From Acidobacteriota bacterium (GTDB taxonomy: Bacteria; Acidobacteriota; Blastocatellia; Pyrinomonadales; Pyrinomonadaceae): 49,721 bases of DNA. Below, piece after piece: positions 24,675-34,026 of this stretch. The first letter of the stretch is position 1; every line of letters starts with the position of its first letter. Under the pieces are notes generated by a model. It was not told the DNA's origin and did not search any database. It saw only the letters and a list, made by a program, of their open reading frames with translations. The stretch covers positions 1-49,721 of the forward strand of contig JAFAOW010000046.1 of the NCBI GenBank assembly GCA_019247455.1, in the 5' to 3' direction. The position numbers and the translations under genes are program-made.

Positions 24675-27233
24675 ATGTTCGCTGCGCTCGCCCAGATCAT
24701 TTTTCGCGACTGGCAGATCCATCGCCTGAGGCTCGCATTGACGGTGCTCGGGATAGCTCTAGGCGTCGCTGTTTTCTTCGCAATACAAACGACGAACCAG
24801 GGACTCGTCGACTCATTGAATGGAACGATCGAGAAGTTAGCGGGCCGCTCAACGCTGCAGATCACCGCTGGCGAAGCCGGGTTTTCGATGGACGCGATCA
24901 AGGCCGTCCGCCGCACTCCGGGGGTCGCACTGGCCGAACCCGTGACCGAGACGCTTGCCAAAACCGACCTGGGGGGCGGGACGCGAATAATGGTCATGGG
25001 CCTCGACACAGCGAGCGACCTTCGCCTTTATTCAGACAGTGTAGATCAAAGCGACGTGATGATCCGCGACCCGGTCGCGTTTCAGAAGAATCCGGATTCC
25101 GTCGCGGTCACTCGCACCTTTGCAGAGCGCTACGGCCTAAAGGACGGCGACAAGATCAATGTTATGTCGTCGGCTGGAGCGACGCAGCTCACTATTCGCG
25201 GGCAGTTCGACTCCAGCGGATTCGGCTCGGTCTATGGCGGTAACGTCGCGATCATGGACCTGTACGCTGCGCAGGACGCTTTCGGGCGAGGCCGCAAGGT
25301 CGACCGGATCGACCTTTTCAACAGTCCTGACACGCCTGTCCAGTTTCTGCAGAACGACCTGAAAACCCAGCTCGGTCCGGGGTACGCAGTTGACAGGCCG
25401 GACCTGCGGGGACAGTCGCTGGAAAATTCCGTCACCACGGTTCACGCCGGTTTTGCGATCATGAGCGTTCTTGCGCTGACGATCGCGATGTTCCTGATCT
25501 ATAACTCTTTCAGCATCAGCGTGACGCAGCGGCTCGGCGAGATCGCGATACTGCGCTCGGTTGGGGTAGAGAGGCGCAACATTCAACTGATGTTCCTAGT
25601 CGAGTCGGCCGTCCTCGGAATTGTGGGCTCGGTGATCGGCGTGTCAACCGGTTACGCGATGGCAAAGGCCGCGATGTCAACGCTGATAACCGTTACAGCC
25701 ACCATTTATGGCTTTGTGGCCTCCCCGACAAAGCTTGCCTTCGACACGACATTTGCCGCGGAGGCTCTTGTCCTTGGCATCGTGTCTTCGCTGATCGCCG
25801 TATGGATACCCGCGCGATCCGCCTCACATGTGGATCCCGCAGAAGCGTTGCGCAACATCCCTAAGCAGGATATCCGACGCAGCGTTCTTCCGTATGCCGT
25901 TGCCGGGTTCATTCTTTGTCTCGCCGGAATGGGGCTCACGATCTTCACGCCCGCGTCGATCGGCAACTTATTGCAGACCAGCTATTCACTTGCGATCCAG
26001 TTGGGGATGCTCTTCCTCTTGCCACTGATCATTCGCATTGCGGCTCATGCGTTAAGGCCGCTCTTGAATAGGATCTTCGGGGTAGAGGGAATGATCGCGG
26101 TCGACAATATGGCGCGCTCGCCAAAGCGGACCGTGGCAACGGTCGGGGCGATCGTCATCGGACTGACCTTCGCTCTCTCGACCGCGAGTCTCGTTATGAG
26201 TCAAAAGGCGGCTCTCAATCGATCGATCGACAAAGCAATTGCTGCAGATATCCTCGTGACATCGAGCGAGCAGCTGCACTCACGCACATATCATTTCAGC
26301 GAGGCTACGGCGGAGAAGATCGCCGGAATTCCAGAAGCCGCAAGAAGCGACACGATCAGGGTGACCGCAACGACGTATGACGGTGTCGAAGTAGCGATCC
26401 TCGCGCACGAAATGGCCGCGTACCTCGATATTTCTCCGAACGCCCTCGATATAGGGGACGTTAGAACCGCGCGAGAGTTGACCGCTGCAGGTAAGGGCAT
26501 TCTCATTTCAAACAATATGGGCCTGCGGTGGAATCTTCACCTCGGGGACGTCGTTACTTTGAATTCGCCGAAGGGAGAGCTGCGTCTGCCTGTTGTGGGG
26601 ATGCTCGATTATTACCGCTCGGAGAATGGCACGATCTTTATCGACCGCTCTTTGTACAAACAGTATTGGGACGACTCGGACGTTGATTATGTTTTTCTTG
26701 ATCTTAAGCCCGGCTCGAACAACCAGGCCGTTCGCGAGGAGATCGAGTCTGTCGTCGGTGCGGGACAGCAGGCATTCATTTACACGCATGACGAGTACAA
26801 GGCGTTTGTGACTCGTCTCATCGACCAGTTCTTCCTAATGATGTACATCCAGATGGTCGTTGCGGTGCTCGTCGCGGCGATAGGCTTGTCGAATACGATG
26901 CTAATTTCTGTCAGCGAGCGGAGGAGGGAGTTGGGCATCTTCCGGGCGATCGGGGGAGTAAGAAAACAGGTGGTCAAGATGGTCCTACTTGAGGCCGCGT
27001 GTATCGCGATCTGCGGATTTGCTGCAGGTGCCATAACCGGAGTGATGAATTCGTATTTTATTGTAAATAATGCCGCAAAGGCGGTTACTGGCTTCAATCT
27101 ACAGCTCCATCTGCCTTACTCGCTGATCGTTGCGGCGATCCCGACCGTGATCATATTGGCGCTCGTCTCCGCTTGGGTGCCCGCACGGCGCGCGTCGCGG
27201 TTGCAAATCACCGGGGCAATCGGGTATGAATAG
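24675..27233 (+). CDS. fused FtsX/MacB-type ABC permease (AttF-AttG-like)
   Basis: An 852-residue permease made of two similar halves, each with an N-terminal helix, a periplasmic MacB-like domain and an FtsX core of about three helices. The first core is near residues 255-400 (AIMSVLALTIAMFLIYNSFS, then GEIAILRSVGVERRNIQ) and the second near 715-850 (MVVAVLVAAIGLSNTMLISV, then RRRELGIFRAIGGVRKQVV). Both keep the Arg-x-Gly coupling-helix pattern. In attEFGH the two permease chains are separate genes or fused as here. Proteins of this class move lipoproteins or lipids, or act on envelope substrates. Translation is directly coupled to the ATPase gene. Confidence 0.93.
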   Translation: MFAALAQIIFRDWQIHRLRLALTVLGIALGVAVFFAIQTTNQGLVDSLNGTIEKLAGRSTLQITAGEAGFSMDAIKAVRRTPGVALAEPVTETLAKTDLGGGTRIMVMGLDTASDLRLYSDSVDQSDVMIRDPVAFQKNPDSVAVTRTFAERYGLKDGDKINVMSSAGATQLTIRGQFDSSGFGSVYGGNVAIMDLYAAQDAFGRGRKVDRIDLFNSPDTPVQFLQNDLKTQLGPGYAVDRPDLRGQSLENSVTTVHAGFAIMSVLALTIAMFLIYNSFSISVTQRLGEIAILRSVGVERRNIQLMFLVESAVLGIVGSVIGVSTGYAMAKAAMSTLITVTATIYGFVASPTKLAFDTTFAAEALVLGIVSSLIAVWIPARSASHVDPAEALRNIPKQDIRRSVLPYAVAGFILCLAGMGLTIFTPASIGNLLQTSYSLAIQLGMLFLLPLIIRIAAHALRPLLNRIFGVEGMIAVDNMARSPKRTVATVGAIVIGLTFALSTASLVMSQKAALNRSIDKAIAADILVTSSEQLHSRTYHFSEATAEKIAGIPEAARSDTIRVTATTYDGVEVAILAHEMAAYLDISPNALDIGDVRTARELTAAGKGILISNNMGLRWNLHLGDVVTLNSPKGELRLPVVGMLDYYRSENGTIFIDRSLYKQYWDDSDVDYVFLDLKPGSNNQAVREEIESVVGAGQQAFIYTHDEYKAFVTRLIDQFFLMMYIQMVVAVLVAAIGLSNTMLISVSERRRELGIFRAIGGVRKQVVKMVLLEAACIAICGFAAGAITGVMNSYFIVNNAAKAVTGFNLQLHLPYSLIVAAIPTVIILALVSAWVPARRASRLQITGAIGYE

Positions 27234-27251
27234 TTAGCTTCCGGCCCCCTT

Positions 27252-28427
27252 ATGTACGACAGTTTGTTCAAACCGATCGAGTCGGTCGCCGTCGATCTAT
27301 TCGAGACAGCGGCGGAACTTCTCGATACGGGAAGCGGCCAGCTAGCGCGATCGAATAAGGGCGTCGTACTGCCGCGGGATCTGTACGCGCACCGGGACGT
27401 GCAGACCGAATGGTGGTATTACACCGGGCACTGTCGAACCCAGAGCGGCAGAGAATTTGGTTTCGAGCTTGTGTTCTTCAAGCGCCGGACGGATCACGAC
27501 CGCATCGGGATCCTTCCGGCTCGGCTTATCGCAAACCCGATGTATGCGGCGCACTTCGCGGTCTCAGACATAACGAACGGAATTTTCTCCTACGAGCACC
27601 GGCGGAGTTTTAACAAGCCCTTTGATATTCCTGTACGGATGGCTGAGGACGAGTACTCATTGTCACTCGGCGATTGGAATGTCCGCGAAGACAACGGCTC
27701 GCACATCCTCGAAGCAGGGCTGAAAGACGGAACGCGTTTTACGGCTGTGCTCGAAGCGGCAAAGGAGCCTATTCTCAATGGAGACGGCGACGGGCTCACG
27801 AGCAAAGGTGACGGCACCACGGCGAATCATTTTTCGTTTACGCGAATGGCGTTGGCCGGAAGGCTGACCAAAGATCGGACCACCGAGAACTTTACGGGCT
27901 GTGCCTGGATGGACAAGGAATTCGGTACCTGGGACCAGAAATTTTGGGATTGGTTCAGCTTGCAGTTTGACGACGGGACAGAACTGATGATCTATCATTT
28001 CCGCGACCTCGACGAACGAACTGAAGAGCATACTCACGCCATCCTTATCGATGAAGAAGGCAGAACAGAAAAGTTGGGTGCGTCTGACTTCGAACTTCGA
28101 TCCGAGACAGAATGGACGAGTCCAAAAACAGGGACCACGTATCCGTCGACGTGGACCATTCGCGTGCCATCGGCGGATATCGACGTTCGGTTGACGCCCT
28201 TGATCGAGGATCAGGAGCTAGATACTCGCGGTACGACGATGGTCGTTTATTGGGAAGGCTGCTGCAGCATCACGGGGGCGAAAGGGGGCCGGCCGGTTTC
28301 CGGAAAAGCGTACGCGGAGCTCGTGGGCTATGACAAGACGCATAACCTGAGGATCGATTCATTCTTTTTTGGCAGTAAGCTTGATTGGGTCAAGCAATTT
28401 ACGAGCGGGATCTTCTCAGAGACCTGA
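27252..28427 (+). CDS. AttH/CrtC-like lipocalin-fold protein
   Basis: A 391-residue member of the AttH/carotenoid 1,2-hydratase (CrtC) family, which has two lipocalin-like barrels. Signatures seen: TEWWYYTGHC, FGFELVFFKRR, ARLIANPMYAAHFAVSD, the central GCAWMDKEFGTWDQ, WDWFSLQFDDGTELMIYHFR, and a C-terminal GKAYAELVGYDK. In CrtC proteins this fold adds water to carotenoid end groups; in AttH proteins it is a presumed hydrolase or lipid carrier with a LolCDE-like ABC system. The usual members are secreted, but this one starts with a helical 35-residue segment that is not a signal peptide. No carotenoid genes are near, and the ABC context favours AttH. Confidence 0.88.
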   Translation: MYDSLFKPIESVAVDLFETAAELLDTGSGQLARSNKGVVLPRDLYAHRDVQTEWWYYTGHCRTQSGREFGFELVFFKRRTDHDRIGILPARLIANPMYAAHFAVSDITNGIFSYEHRRSFNKPFDIPVRMAEDEYSLSLGDWNVREDNGSHILEAGLKDGTRFTAVLEAAKEPILNGDGDGLTSKGDGTTANHFSFTRMALAGRLTKDRTTENFTGCAWMDKEFGTWDQKFWDWFSLQFDDGTELMIYHFRDLDERTEEHTHAILIDEEGRTEKLGASDFELRSETEWTSPKTGTTYPSTWTIRVPSADIDVRLTPLIEDQELDTRGTTMVVYWEGCCSITGAKGGRPVSGKAYAELVGYDKTHNLRIDSFFFGSKLDWVKQFTSGIFSET

Positions 28428-28451
28428 TCTGATATTTTACGCTGATCAAAT

Positions 28452-29927
28452 ATGACAGATAACGAGATCTCAAAGGCCAGGATCTGGCAGGTGATCGGCG
28501 CTTCGGCGGTCGGCACGATGATCGAATGGTACGACTTCTATATTTTTGGAAGCCTCACGACGACTATCGCGCCGCTATTTTACCCGCCTGAGAACCAGAC
28601 ATTCGCTTACATCGCGTATCTCGCGACCTTCGCGGTCGGGTTTGTCGTTAGGCCATTCGGTGCGCTGTTCTTTGGGCGGATAGGCGACCTTGTTGGGCGG
28701 AAATACGGCCTGCTCGTGACGCTCTTGATCATGGGCGGGGCGACTGCGTTGATCGGCCTGCTGCCCACTTACTCCCAGATCGGCATTGCTGCGCCGATCA
28801 TTTTATTGCTGATCCGTGTGCTACAAGGCCTGGCGCTCGGCGGGCAGTATGGAGGGGCGGCCGTTTACGTTGCCGAACACGTGCCCGACAACAAGCGCGG
28901 ATTTTATACCTCGTTCATCCAGATCACGGCCAGCCTTGGTTTCTTTCTGTCGCTCGCGGTGATCCTGATCGTCCAAAATGCAATGAGTCCAGATCAATTC
29001 GCGGGCAAAGCGGGCGGATTTGGCGGCTGGCGGATCCCGTTCCTTCTCTCGTTATTGCTGGTCGGCGTCTCACTGTACATCCGGCTTCGGATGAAGGAGT
29101 CGCCGGTATTCGAACAGATGAAGAGCGCCGGAATGACGTCAGCGAACCCGCTGGTCGAGGCTTTCACCAGGTGGTCGAATCTAAAGCGGGTGCTCATCTC
29201 GCTTCTCGGCGCCACGGCGGGGCAAGGCGTAGTTTGGTACACCGGGCAATTCTACGCTCTCTTTTACCTGCAATCGGTACTCAATCTGAACGCAACCTCG
29301 GCGAATTATATAGTCGCCATCGCCCTGCTGCTGGGGATGCCGTTTTTCGTGATATTCGGTGCGTTGAGTGATCGTCTAGGCCGCAAGTGGATCATCCTCG
29401 CGGGATGTTTGCTTGCGGTACTGACCTATCTTCCGATCTATCACGCTATGCAGTCCGCGGCCGGCTCGAATGTGGTGACCGTCACTTCGCAGAAGGACCC
29501 TGCCACGGGCGCGATCAAGCTCACTCCGCAATCGCTTGACGAAACAAAGACATTGACGGCGACGCCGAAGGTCCTGCCTTACACGAACATTGGCGACCTG
29601 CTCTCGAATCGCTCCGCCTGGACGCTGATCCTACTGGTGTTCGTTCAGGTGTTGTGGGTAACGATGGTCTATGGACCCATAGCGGCCTATCTCGTCGAGG
29701 CTTTCGCGCCCAAGATACGGTATACCGCGCTCTCATTGCCCTACCATGTGGGGAATGGCGTTTTCGGGGGTTTGCTGCCTCTCATCGGGCTCTCGGTCGT
29801 CGCCCAGACGGGAAATATTTATGCCGGCCTGTACTACCCGATGATAGTCGCAGGTGTCACGTTTATCTTTGGAGCTATTTTCCTAAGAGACACTCACGGC
29901 CACCGGACGGAAGAGGCAGATGCGTAG
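28452..29927 (+). CDS. MFS transporter, metabolite:H+ symporter (MHS) family
   Basis: A 491-residue inner-membrane proton symporter with 12 predicted helices. The MHS hallmark MIEWYDFYIFGSL lies at residues 20-32. The MFS motif A appears in both halves (GRIGDLVGRKYG and GALSDRLGRKW), and VLQGLALGGQYGGAAVYVAE in helix 4 is typical of the family. Relatives include KgtP, ProP, ShiA and citrate carriers. A hydrophilic insertion of about 50 residues (about 336-385, containing VTSQKDPATGAIKLTPQSLD) separates two helices of the C-terminal half; such insertions are known in some members and might be periplasmic. It is 24 bp downstream of the AttH-like gene and may be co-transcribed. The substrate is not predictable. 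Confidence 0.9.
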   Translation: MTDNEISKARIWQVIGASAVGTMIEWYDFYIFGSLTTTIAPLFYPPENQTFAYIAYLATFAVGFVVRPFGALFFGRIGDLVGRKYGLLVTLLIMGGATALIGLLPTYSQIGIAAPIILLLIRVLQGLALGGQYGGAAVYVAEHVPDNKRGFYTSFIQITASLGFFLSLAVILIVQNAMSPDQFAGKAGGFGGWRIPFLLSLLLVGVSLYIRLRMKESPVFEQMKSAGMTSANPLVEAFTRWSNLKRVLISLLGATAGQGVVWYTGQFYALFYLQSVLNLNATSANYIVAIALLLGMPFFVIFGALSDRLGRKWIILAGCLLAVLTYLPIYHAMQSAAGSNVVTVTSQKDPATGAIKLTPQSLDETKTLTATPKVLPYTNIGDLLSNRSAWTLILLVFVQVLWVTMVYGPIAAYLVEAFAPKIRYTALSLPYHVGNGVFGGLLPLIGLSVVAQTGNIYAGLYYPMIVAGVTFIFGAIFLRDTHGHRTEEADA

Positions 29928-30449
29928 CTACTTTTCTGGCGGAGCGCCAGGACGTGGTTTGATCCACTCCTTTAGGAAGGCCGTGAACTTGCTGACGCTG
30001 TAGCCCTCGCCAAGCTCCAACTCCGCGGTATCCTTTGAAAATAGGAGCTTGCCCGTTTCGTCCAGAACAAAAAGGTGTGGATAGTCGTCTATCGCGGGGT
30101 AAGAGCTCAGAAAGGCAGTATTTTCGTTCTCGGGGCTCATGTTGATCTTCACCCAGATATAGTTCGTGTCGCGGACCTTGCGCAGGGCGGGCTGCCGGAA
30201 AAAGAACTTGTCCATGTAAACGCACCAGCTGCACCATTCTCCACCGACGTCGAGGATGATCCGCTTGCCGCTTGCTGCCGCCGCAGCTATGGCCTTATCC
30301 AGATCTGCCTGGGGTTGACGTGCGGGATCGAATTTCTTTCGAGTGAACACCGCACGCGGTTTCTTGTGCCGCACGGCCGGCTTCTTTTGAGCGGCCGCGG
30401 GGAAGATCAGCAAAATCAGTGCAAACAGAGCGAAAGCGTATTTTTTCAT
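29928..30449 (-). CDS. secreted thioredoxin-like protein
   Basis: A 173-residue protein when started at the ATG at 30449, which yields a signal peptide (MKKYAFALFALILLIFPAAA). After a basic spacer (KKPAVRHKKPRAVFTRKK) comes a thioredoxin fold. Its redox motif is WCSWC preceded by DVGGE, the AAAAASGKRIILDVGGEWC segment is like DUF255/thioredoxin_7 proteins, and the cis-Pro lies in YPAIDDYPHLFVLD. It is probably a periplasmic disulfide reductant or isomerase. It overlaps the upstream decarboxylase gene by four bases (ATGA), so the two are translated together, which is an unusual pairing. The stop is adjacent to that of the convergent MHS transporter gene (29927/29928). Confidence 0.87.
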   Translation of the reverse strand: MKKYAFALFALILLIFPAAAQKKPAVRHKKPRAVFTRKKFDPARQPQADLDKAIAAAAASGKRIILDVGGEWCSWCVYMDKFFFRQPALRKVRDTNYIWVKINMSPENENTAFLSSYPAIDDYPHLFVLDETGKLLFSKDTAELELGEGYSVSKFTAFLKEWIKPRPGAPPEK

Positions 30450-31927
30450 TGAGGGGCGGCCGCGACTTGGGCGGCAAGTTGATCGTTTAGTAGCTTCCAA
30501 ACCTTTTCGAGATGCCTTTCCTCGACGCGGATGCTGCCGACCGAAAGCCGGAGCGTGAATTTGCCGTTGAGCTTTGTATGTGAGAGATACGCTTCACCGG
30601 AAGCGTTGATGGCATCCATGATGTGCTCGTTCAGAGTGTTGAGTTCGTCGTCGCTGTAGTGTGTTAAGCCCTTGCTGACGCGGCCTCCGCAATAGCGGAA
30701 GCAGGCAAGGGCGAAAGGGACCGGCGCCATCATTTCCCAGTCGCGGCTGTTCTCAACCCATCCGGCAAATAACCTCGCGAGGCGGCAATGCTCGCGAAGT
30801 CTCGCAATCATTCCTTCCACGCCGAAGTAACGGATAACGAACCACAGCTTCAAAGCGCGAAATCGCCGCCCAAGCTGTATGCCGTAATCCATACCGTTCT
30901 TTACGTCTTCACTCGTTTTCAAATACTCGGCGACAAGCGAAAATGCCTGTTTGAGGTCGTCGAGGTTGCGGCAGTATAGGACGGACAGGTCGAAAGGGGT
31001 GAAGAGCCACTTATGGGGATTTACTACGATCGAGTCGGCTCTCTCCCAACCTTTAAAAAATGGGCGGAACTCGGGAATGATGGCGGTCGATCCGGCGTAG
31101 GCAGTATCGACGTGAAGCCATAGTCCGAACTTTTCGCAAATGTCCGCGACCGCGTCGACGGGATCTACGCTCGACGTCGACGTCGTACCGACTGTCGGAA
31201 TAACGCAGATAGGAAGGTAGCCGGCCTCGAGGTCCTCCTCAATAGCTTCGGCAAGCTTGTCCGCGATCATTTCATAGCGGTCGTTGCACTCGATCTTTCT
31301 AAGCGAACGCAGCCCGAGACCGAGCGTGATCACCGCCTTGTCGATAGAAGAATGGACATGCTCGCTCGAATACACGCGCATCAGCGGTAGGTCATCGCGG
31401 CCGCTCATACCCTCGTCGCGGACGCGCATGTTTGCCCGCTCCCTCGCAGCCGCAATAGCGTGCATCGTCGAGACGGACGCCGTGTCGTAGATGATCCCCT
31501 CAAAGTGCTCCGGCAGACCCATCATTTGACGCAGCCAGTCGAGCACGACATCCTCCAATTCCGCTGAGGCGGGTGAAGTTCGCCACAGCATCGCCTTCAT
31601 GTCGAAGGCCGCGGTGAGCATCTCTCCGAAAACACCAACCGAACTTGTCGAGGTAGAAAAGAGTCCATGAAAACTAGGATGGTTCCAGTGAGTGACCGCC
31701 GGCAGGATCAGCCGGTCTACGTCGGCGAGCACCTCGCCAAAGTCCTCGGCTTGCGCGGGAGGCGAAGCCGGCAGATTCTTCTTTAGCCAGTTGGGCTCAA
31801 TTTGCGAGAGGACGGGGAATCCCTCAATGTTTTCAAAGTAATTGGCGATCCAGTCGATCAAATCGTGGCCATGCCGGCGGAATTCCTCCGCCGGCATGTC
31901 GCCAAGGCCATCAGATGATCTATTCAT
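30446..31927 (-). CDS. PLP-dependent group II decarboxylase (aromatic amino acid type)
   Basis: A 493-residue enzyme of the glutamate/aromatic amino acid decarboxylase family. The PLP lysine is Lys306 in VVNPHKWLFTPFDLS, the Asp that pairs with the pyridine nitrogen is Asp274 in LHVDTAYAG, and the ring-stacking His190 lies in SSEHVHSS. The substrate-side THWNHPSFHGLFSTSTS segment and the FRALKLWFVIRYFGVEGM region match aromatic-L-amino-acid/tryptophan decarboxylases rather than glutamate decarboxylase. It would convert tyrosine, Trp, DOPA or 5-HTP to amines. Two APC-type amino acid permeases are encoded about 2 kb away on the opposite strand and might import the substrate or exchange the product; this link is inference. 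Confidence 0.92.
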   Translation of the reverse strand: MNRSSDGLGDMPAEEFRRHGHDLIDWIANYFENIEGFPVLSQIEPNWLKKNLPASPPAQAEDFGEVLADVDRLILPAVTHWNHPSFHGLFSTSTSSVGVFGEMLTAAFDMKAMLWRTSPASAELEDVVLDWLRQMMGLPEHFEGIIYDTASVSTMHAIAAARERANMRVRDEGMSGRDDLPLMRVYSSEHVHSSIDKAVITLGLGLRSLRKIECNDRYEMIADKLAEAIEEDLEAGYLPICVIPTVGTTSTSSVDPVDAVADICEKFGLWLHVDTAYAGSTAIIPEFRPFFKGWERADSIVVNPHKWLFTPFDLSVLYCRNLDDLKQAFSLVAEYLKTSEDVKNGMDYGIQLGRRFRALKLWFVIRYFGVEGMIARLREHCRLARLFAGWVENSRDWEMMAPVPFALACFRYCGGRVSKGLTHYSDDELNTLNEHIMDAINASGEAYLSHTKLNGKFTLRLSVGSIRVEERHLEKVWKLLNDQLAAQVAAAPQ

Positions 31928-31933
31928 TCGATC

Positions 31934-33730
31934 TTAAGGTGCGCTGTTGAAGGGAATGCGTTTTACCACCAAGCTGTACTGGCCTTTTCCCGAACTTTGC
32001 TTAGTGCCGTAAACGTTGATCGTCCAGACCGACCGGTCATCCAAAGGGTCGACTGCCGCGCCGTTATAGTCGAATATCCCGGCCGCGGGCCTATTGTCCA
32101 CCGGTTGTCCGGACGCCGGATCTTCGACGCCGACGGGATACTCCCCTTTGCGGATCAATTGACTAGGCCGAATATCCGGATCCTTTTCAAAGTACACGCT
32201 GTAACGTGCCTCGGGCCAGATCGTTGCCCCGGTTCGGGAATAGGTTATGAGCATCGTCCCGTCCTTGTTCACGGCGAGCGCGGGCATGTAATACGAGAAT
32301 ATATCATTCGGCGGATCCGCTGCGTTACGCTTTCCGAATCGGCGGTCGATCGAGCCCGTGACCTGAGGCAGCAGCAGGTTCGCCGGAAAAGCGCTTACGT
32401 CGACCCGGTTAAGGCGAATAAAGCGGATCTGACGCGCATCTCCAGGTATCGAGTCATCCCAGACCCAGTATAGTTTGTTGTTTCGGAAAATTGCCTTCAT
32501 GACCAAGTCGGGGCCGCGGACGGGAAGGCCATTGCCGCCCCAAACCGGATAGATCATTTGTGGGTGAGGTATGTCCGCGTTACTCGCCTGTTGAGCGGTC
32601 TTAGGAGGAGTTGAAGCAGCAACCGGAACGCTGACTTGCAGGAGTTGGGTCAGATTCGCGGGGTCGAGCGCCCACACGATGTTCGTCGAACCGTCGGACG
32701 GATTACTCACAAAGAACTGAAGGTCCTTGTATGAGTTTCCATATTGAAGCGCCGGCTGCATGTATGCGTTGGCCGCCGAGCCGTTCGGGTTCTTGAAGCC
32801 TCCGAGAACCGTCGCTTTTTGTCCTGAGGAGCCATTGGCGAGCGCCGCCGGATCCATTGCCGAAAGAAACCCGTACTCTGGAAAATTGGATCCAGATGAA
32901 TAACCGATGACGAAGAGTTTTTTCGACACGCCGATCGCTTGATAGTCGCGGCAGGGCGCCATCCAGTACTGATACCAGCCATCTTGAGGATTTTCCGTCT
33001 TAGATATTGCGATCGAGGACACAGTGACCCGATGAGCCGCATCTGCAGACCCAGGGCCCATATTCCTCGTTAGACTGACCACCCAGAATCGGTTGCGATA
33101 CGTATCAAATATCACCCGGTTGTCATAGAACTCATTGATCGGAAAGCTTGCAGAAACGAGCTTTGTCGAATCCGCGGGATCTTTTAGGACCTTGTTTATG
33201 TCATCTTTGGCCGGTTTAAAGAAATCGACAGTGTTTTGGTCGCTAAGGAGGGTGCCGTCCCGTGTCCAGAACGTGATCTTATGATAGCTCGTGATAACCA
33301 CATGGGTGTGACTAGCCGCGATCTGAAGATCGCGCGTCTCCAGATCAGTGCTGCTGAGGTCAAACCCTAGAAAGACTTTCGGAATATCGCCGGCACTTAT
33401 CGTGCTGTCGCCCGGATCGTTTTTGACGACCGCTGGGCTTGGAGCGGGACGCACCCCGCGATTACCGATGAGGACGGGCTGATCCTCGACTTCGAAAAGT
33501 GGTTTCTCTGGATGACGCGGCGTTAGTTTGAAGCCGCCGCTCGTCGAGAAAGGTCCGTGTATCGGAAACGTGGTGGATGTACCCTTGACGGTCCGAATCA
33601 GTGAAGGGTCCGCACCACTTGGGATGTCCGTGTTGGTCCCTGCTTCCGGTTCAACAGCCAATGGCCGGGCCGCAAGGCCCGTCAATAAAAAGGCGACTAT
33701 AAGCGTAGCTGCTTTTACACGATCTAGCAT
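31934..33730 (-). CDS. large secreted protein of unknown family
   Basis: A 598-residue protein. The ATG at 33730 is chosen because AGGAG sits seven bases upstream and a signal peptide follows (MLDRVKAATLIVAFLLTGLA). The mature protein is rich in beta-strand patterns and Asp/Asn/Gly turns, e.g. LQIAASHTHVVITSYHKITF, DTYRNRFWVVSLTRNMG and FSYYMPALAVNKDGTMLITY. Repeated 'observed value, statement' strands spaced by about 50-60 residues suggest a beta-propeller, which I cannot confirm. It contains the CRDYQAIGVSKKLFVIGY segment with one of very few cysteines. It ends seven bases before the decarboxylase start, so it may head an operon with that gene and the thioredoxin-like gene. No function is assigned. 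Confidence 0.72.
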   Translation of the reverse strand: MLDRVKAATLIVAFLLTGLAARPLAVEPEAGTNTDIPSGADPSLIRTVKGTSTTFPIHGPFSTSGGFKLTPRHPEKPLFEVEDQPVLIGNRGVRPAPSPAVVKNDPGDSTISAGDIPKVFLGFDLSSTDLETRDLQIAASHTHVVITSYHKITFWTRDGTLLSDQNTVDFFKPAKDDINKVLKDPADSTKLVSASFPINEFYDNRVIFDTYRNRFWVVSLTRNMGPGSADAAHRVTVSSIAISKTENPQDGWYQYWMAPCRDYQAIGVSKKLFVIGYSSGSNFPEYGFLSAMDPAALANGSSGQKATVLGGFKNPNGSAANAYMQPALQYGNSYKDLQFFVSNPSDGSTNIVWALDPANLTQLLQVSVPVAASTPPKTAQQASNADIPHPQMIYPVWGGNGLPVRGPDLVMKAIFRNNKLYWVWDDSIPGDARQIRFIRLNRVDVSAFPANLLLPQVTGSIDRRFGKRNAADPPNDIFSYYMPALAVNKDGTMLITYSRTGATIWPEARYSVYFEKDPDIRPSQLIRKGEYPVGVEDPASGQPVDNRPAAGIFDYNGAAVDPLDDRSVWTINVYGTKQSSGKGQYSLVVKRIPFNSAP

Positions 33731-33955
33731 ATATACTCCTCGCGCTCGAAGAATCGAGACAATACTCGACAAACTTTTGCCGGGAGGCGCCGTACGCTGT
33801 CTGAGGACGTACGAGCAATGTGATCTATTTGAGAGGAACTATCGCAGATAGTACGCCATAATTTGAAGAATTGTCCACCAATTGGCTGGGAAGGGTTCGA
33901 GCCTATCTTCCTAATTAGGTTGGGTTTACAATTTTCGTGCGGTTCGGTTTAATAC
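33731..33955. other. A/T-rich intergenic region between divergent genes
   Basis: Together with the leader that follows, this makes a gap of about 400 bp. I see a GGAAG...CTTCC dyad with GGTTCGAGCC between the arms (33889-33910) and a perfect CCTAATTAGG palindrome (33910-33919). The GGTTCGAGCC is not part of a tRNA: no acceptor or anticodon arms can be drawn. No coding potential was recognised. Confidence 0.4.
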
Positions 33956-33982
33956 TCGACAGATCAGGAATAAACGTATAAT
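33956..33982 (+). promoter_or_regulatory. promoter of the first APC permease gene
   Basis: TCGACA (33956-33961), 15 bp, consensus TATAAT (33977-33982). The spacer is short, but the -10 is perfect. Transcription from about 33989 would give a leader of about 140 bases before the ATG at 34131, holding three stem-loops. Confidence 0.5.
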
Positions 33983-34026
33983 ATCAGCTACGATTATCTC
34001 GCCAACGCTAGTAAGTTAAGTCAGTA

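Noticed and set aside
33889-33910. Possible tRNA T-arm (GGTTCGAGCC)
   Set aside because: No 5-bp T-stem of proper size, anticodon arm or acceptor stem could be built around it.
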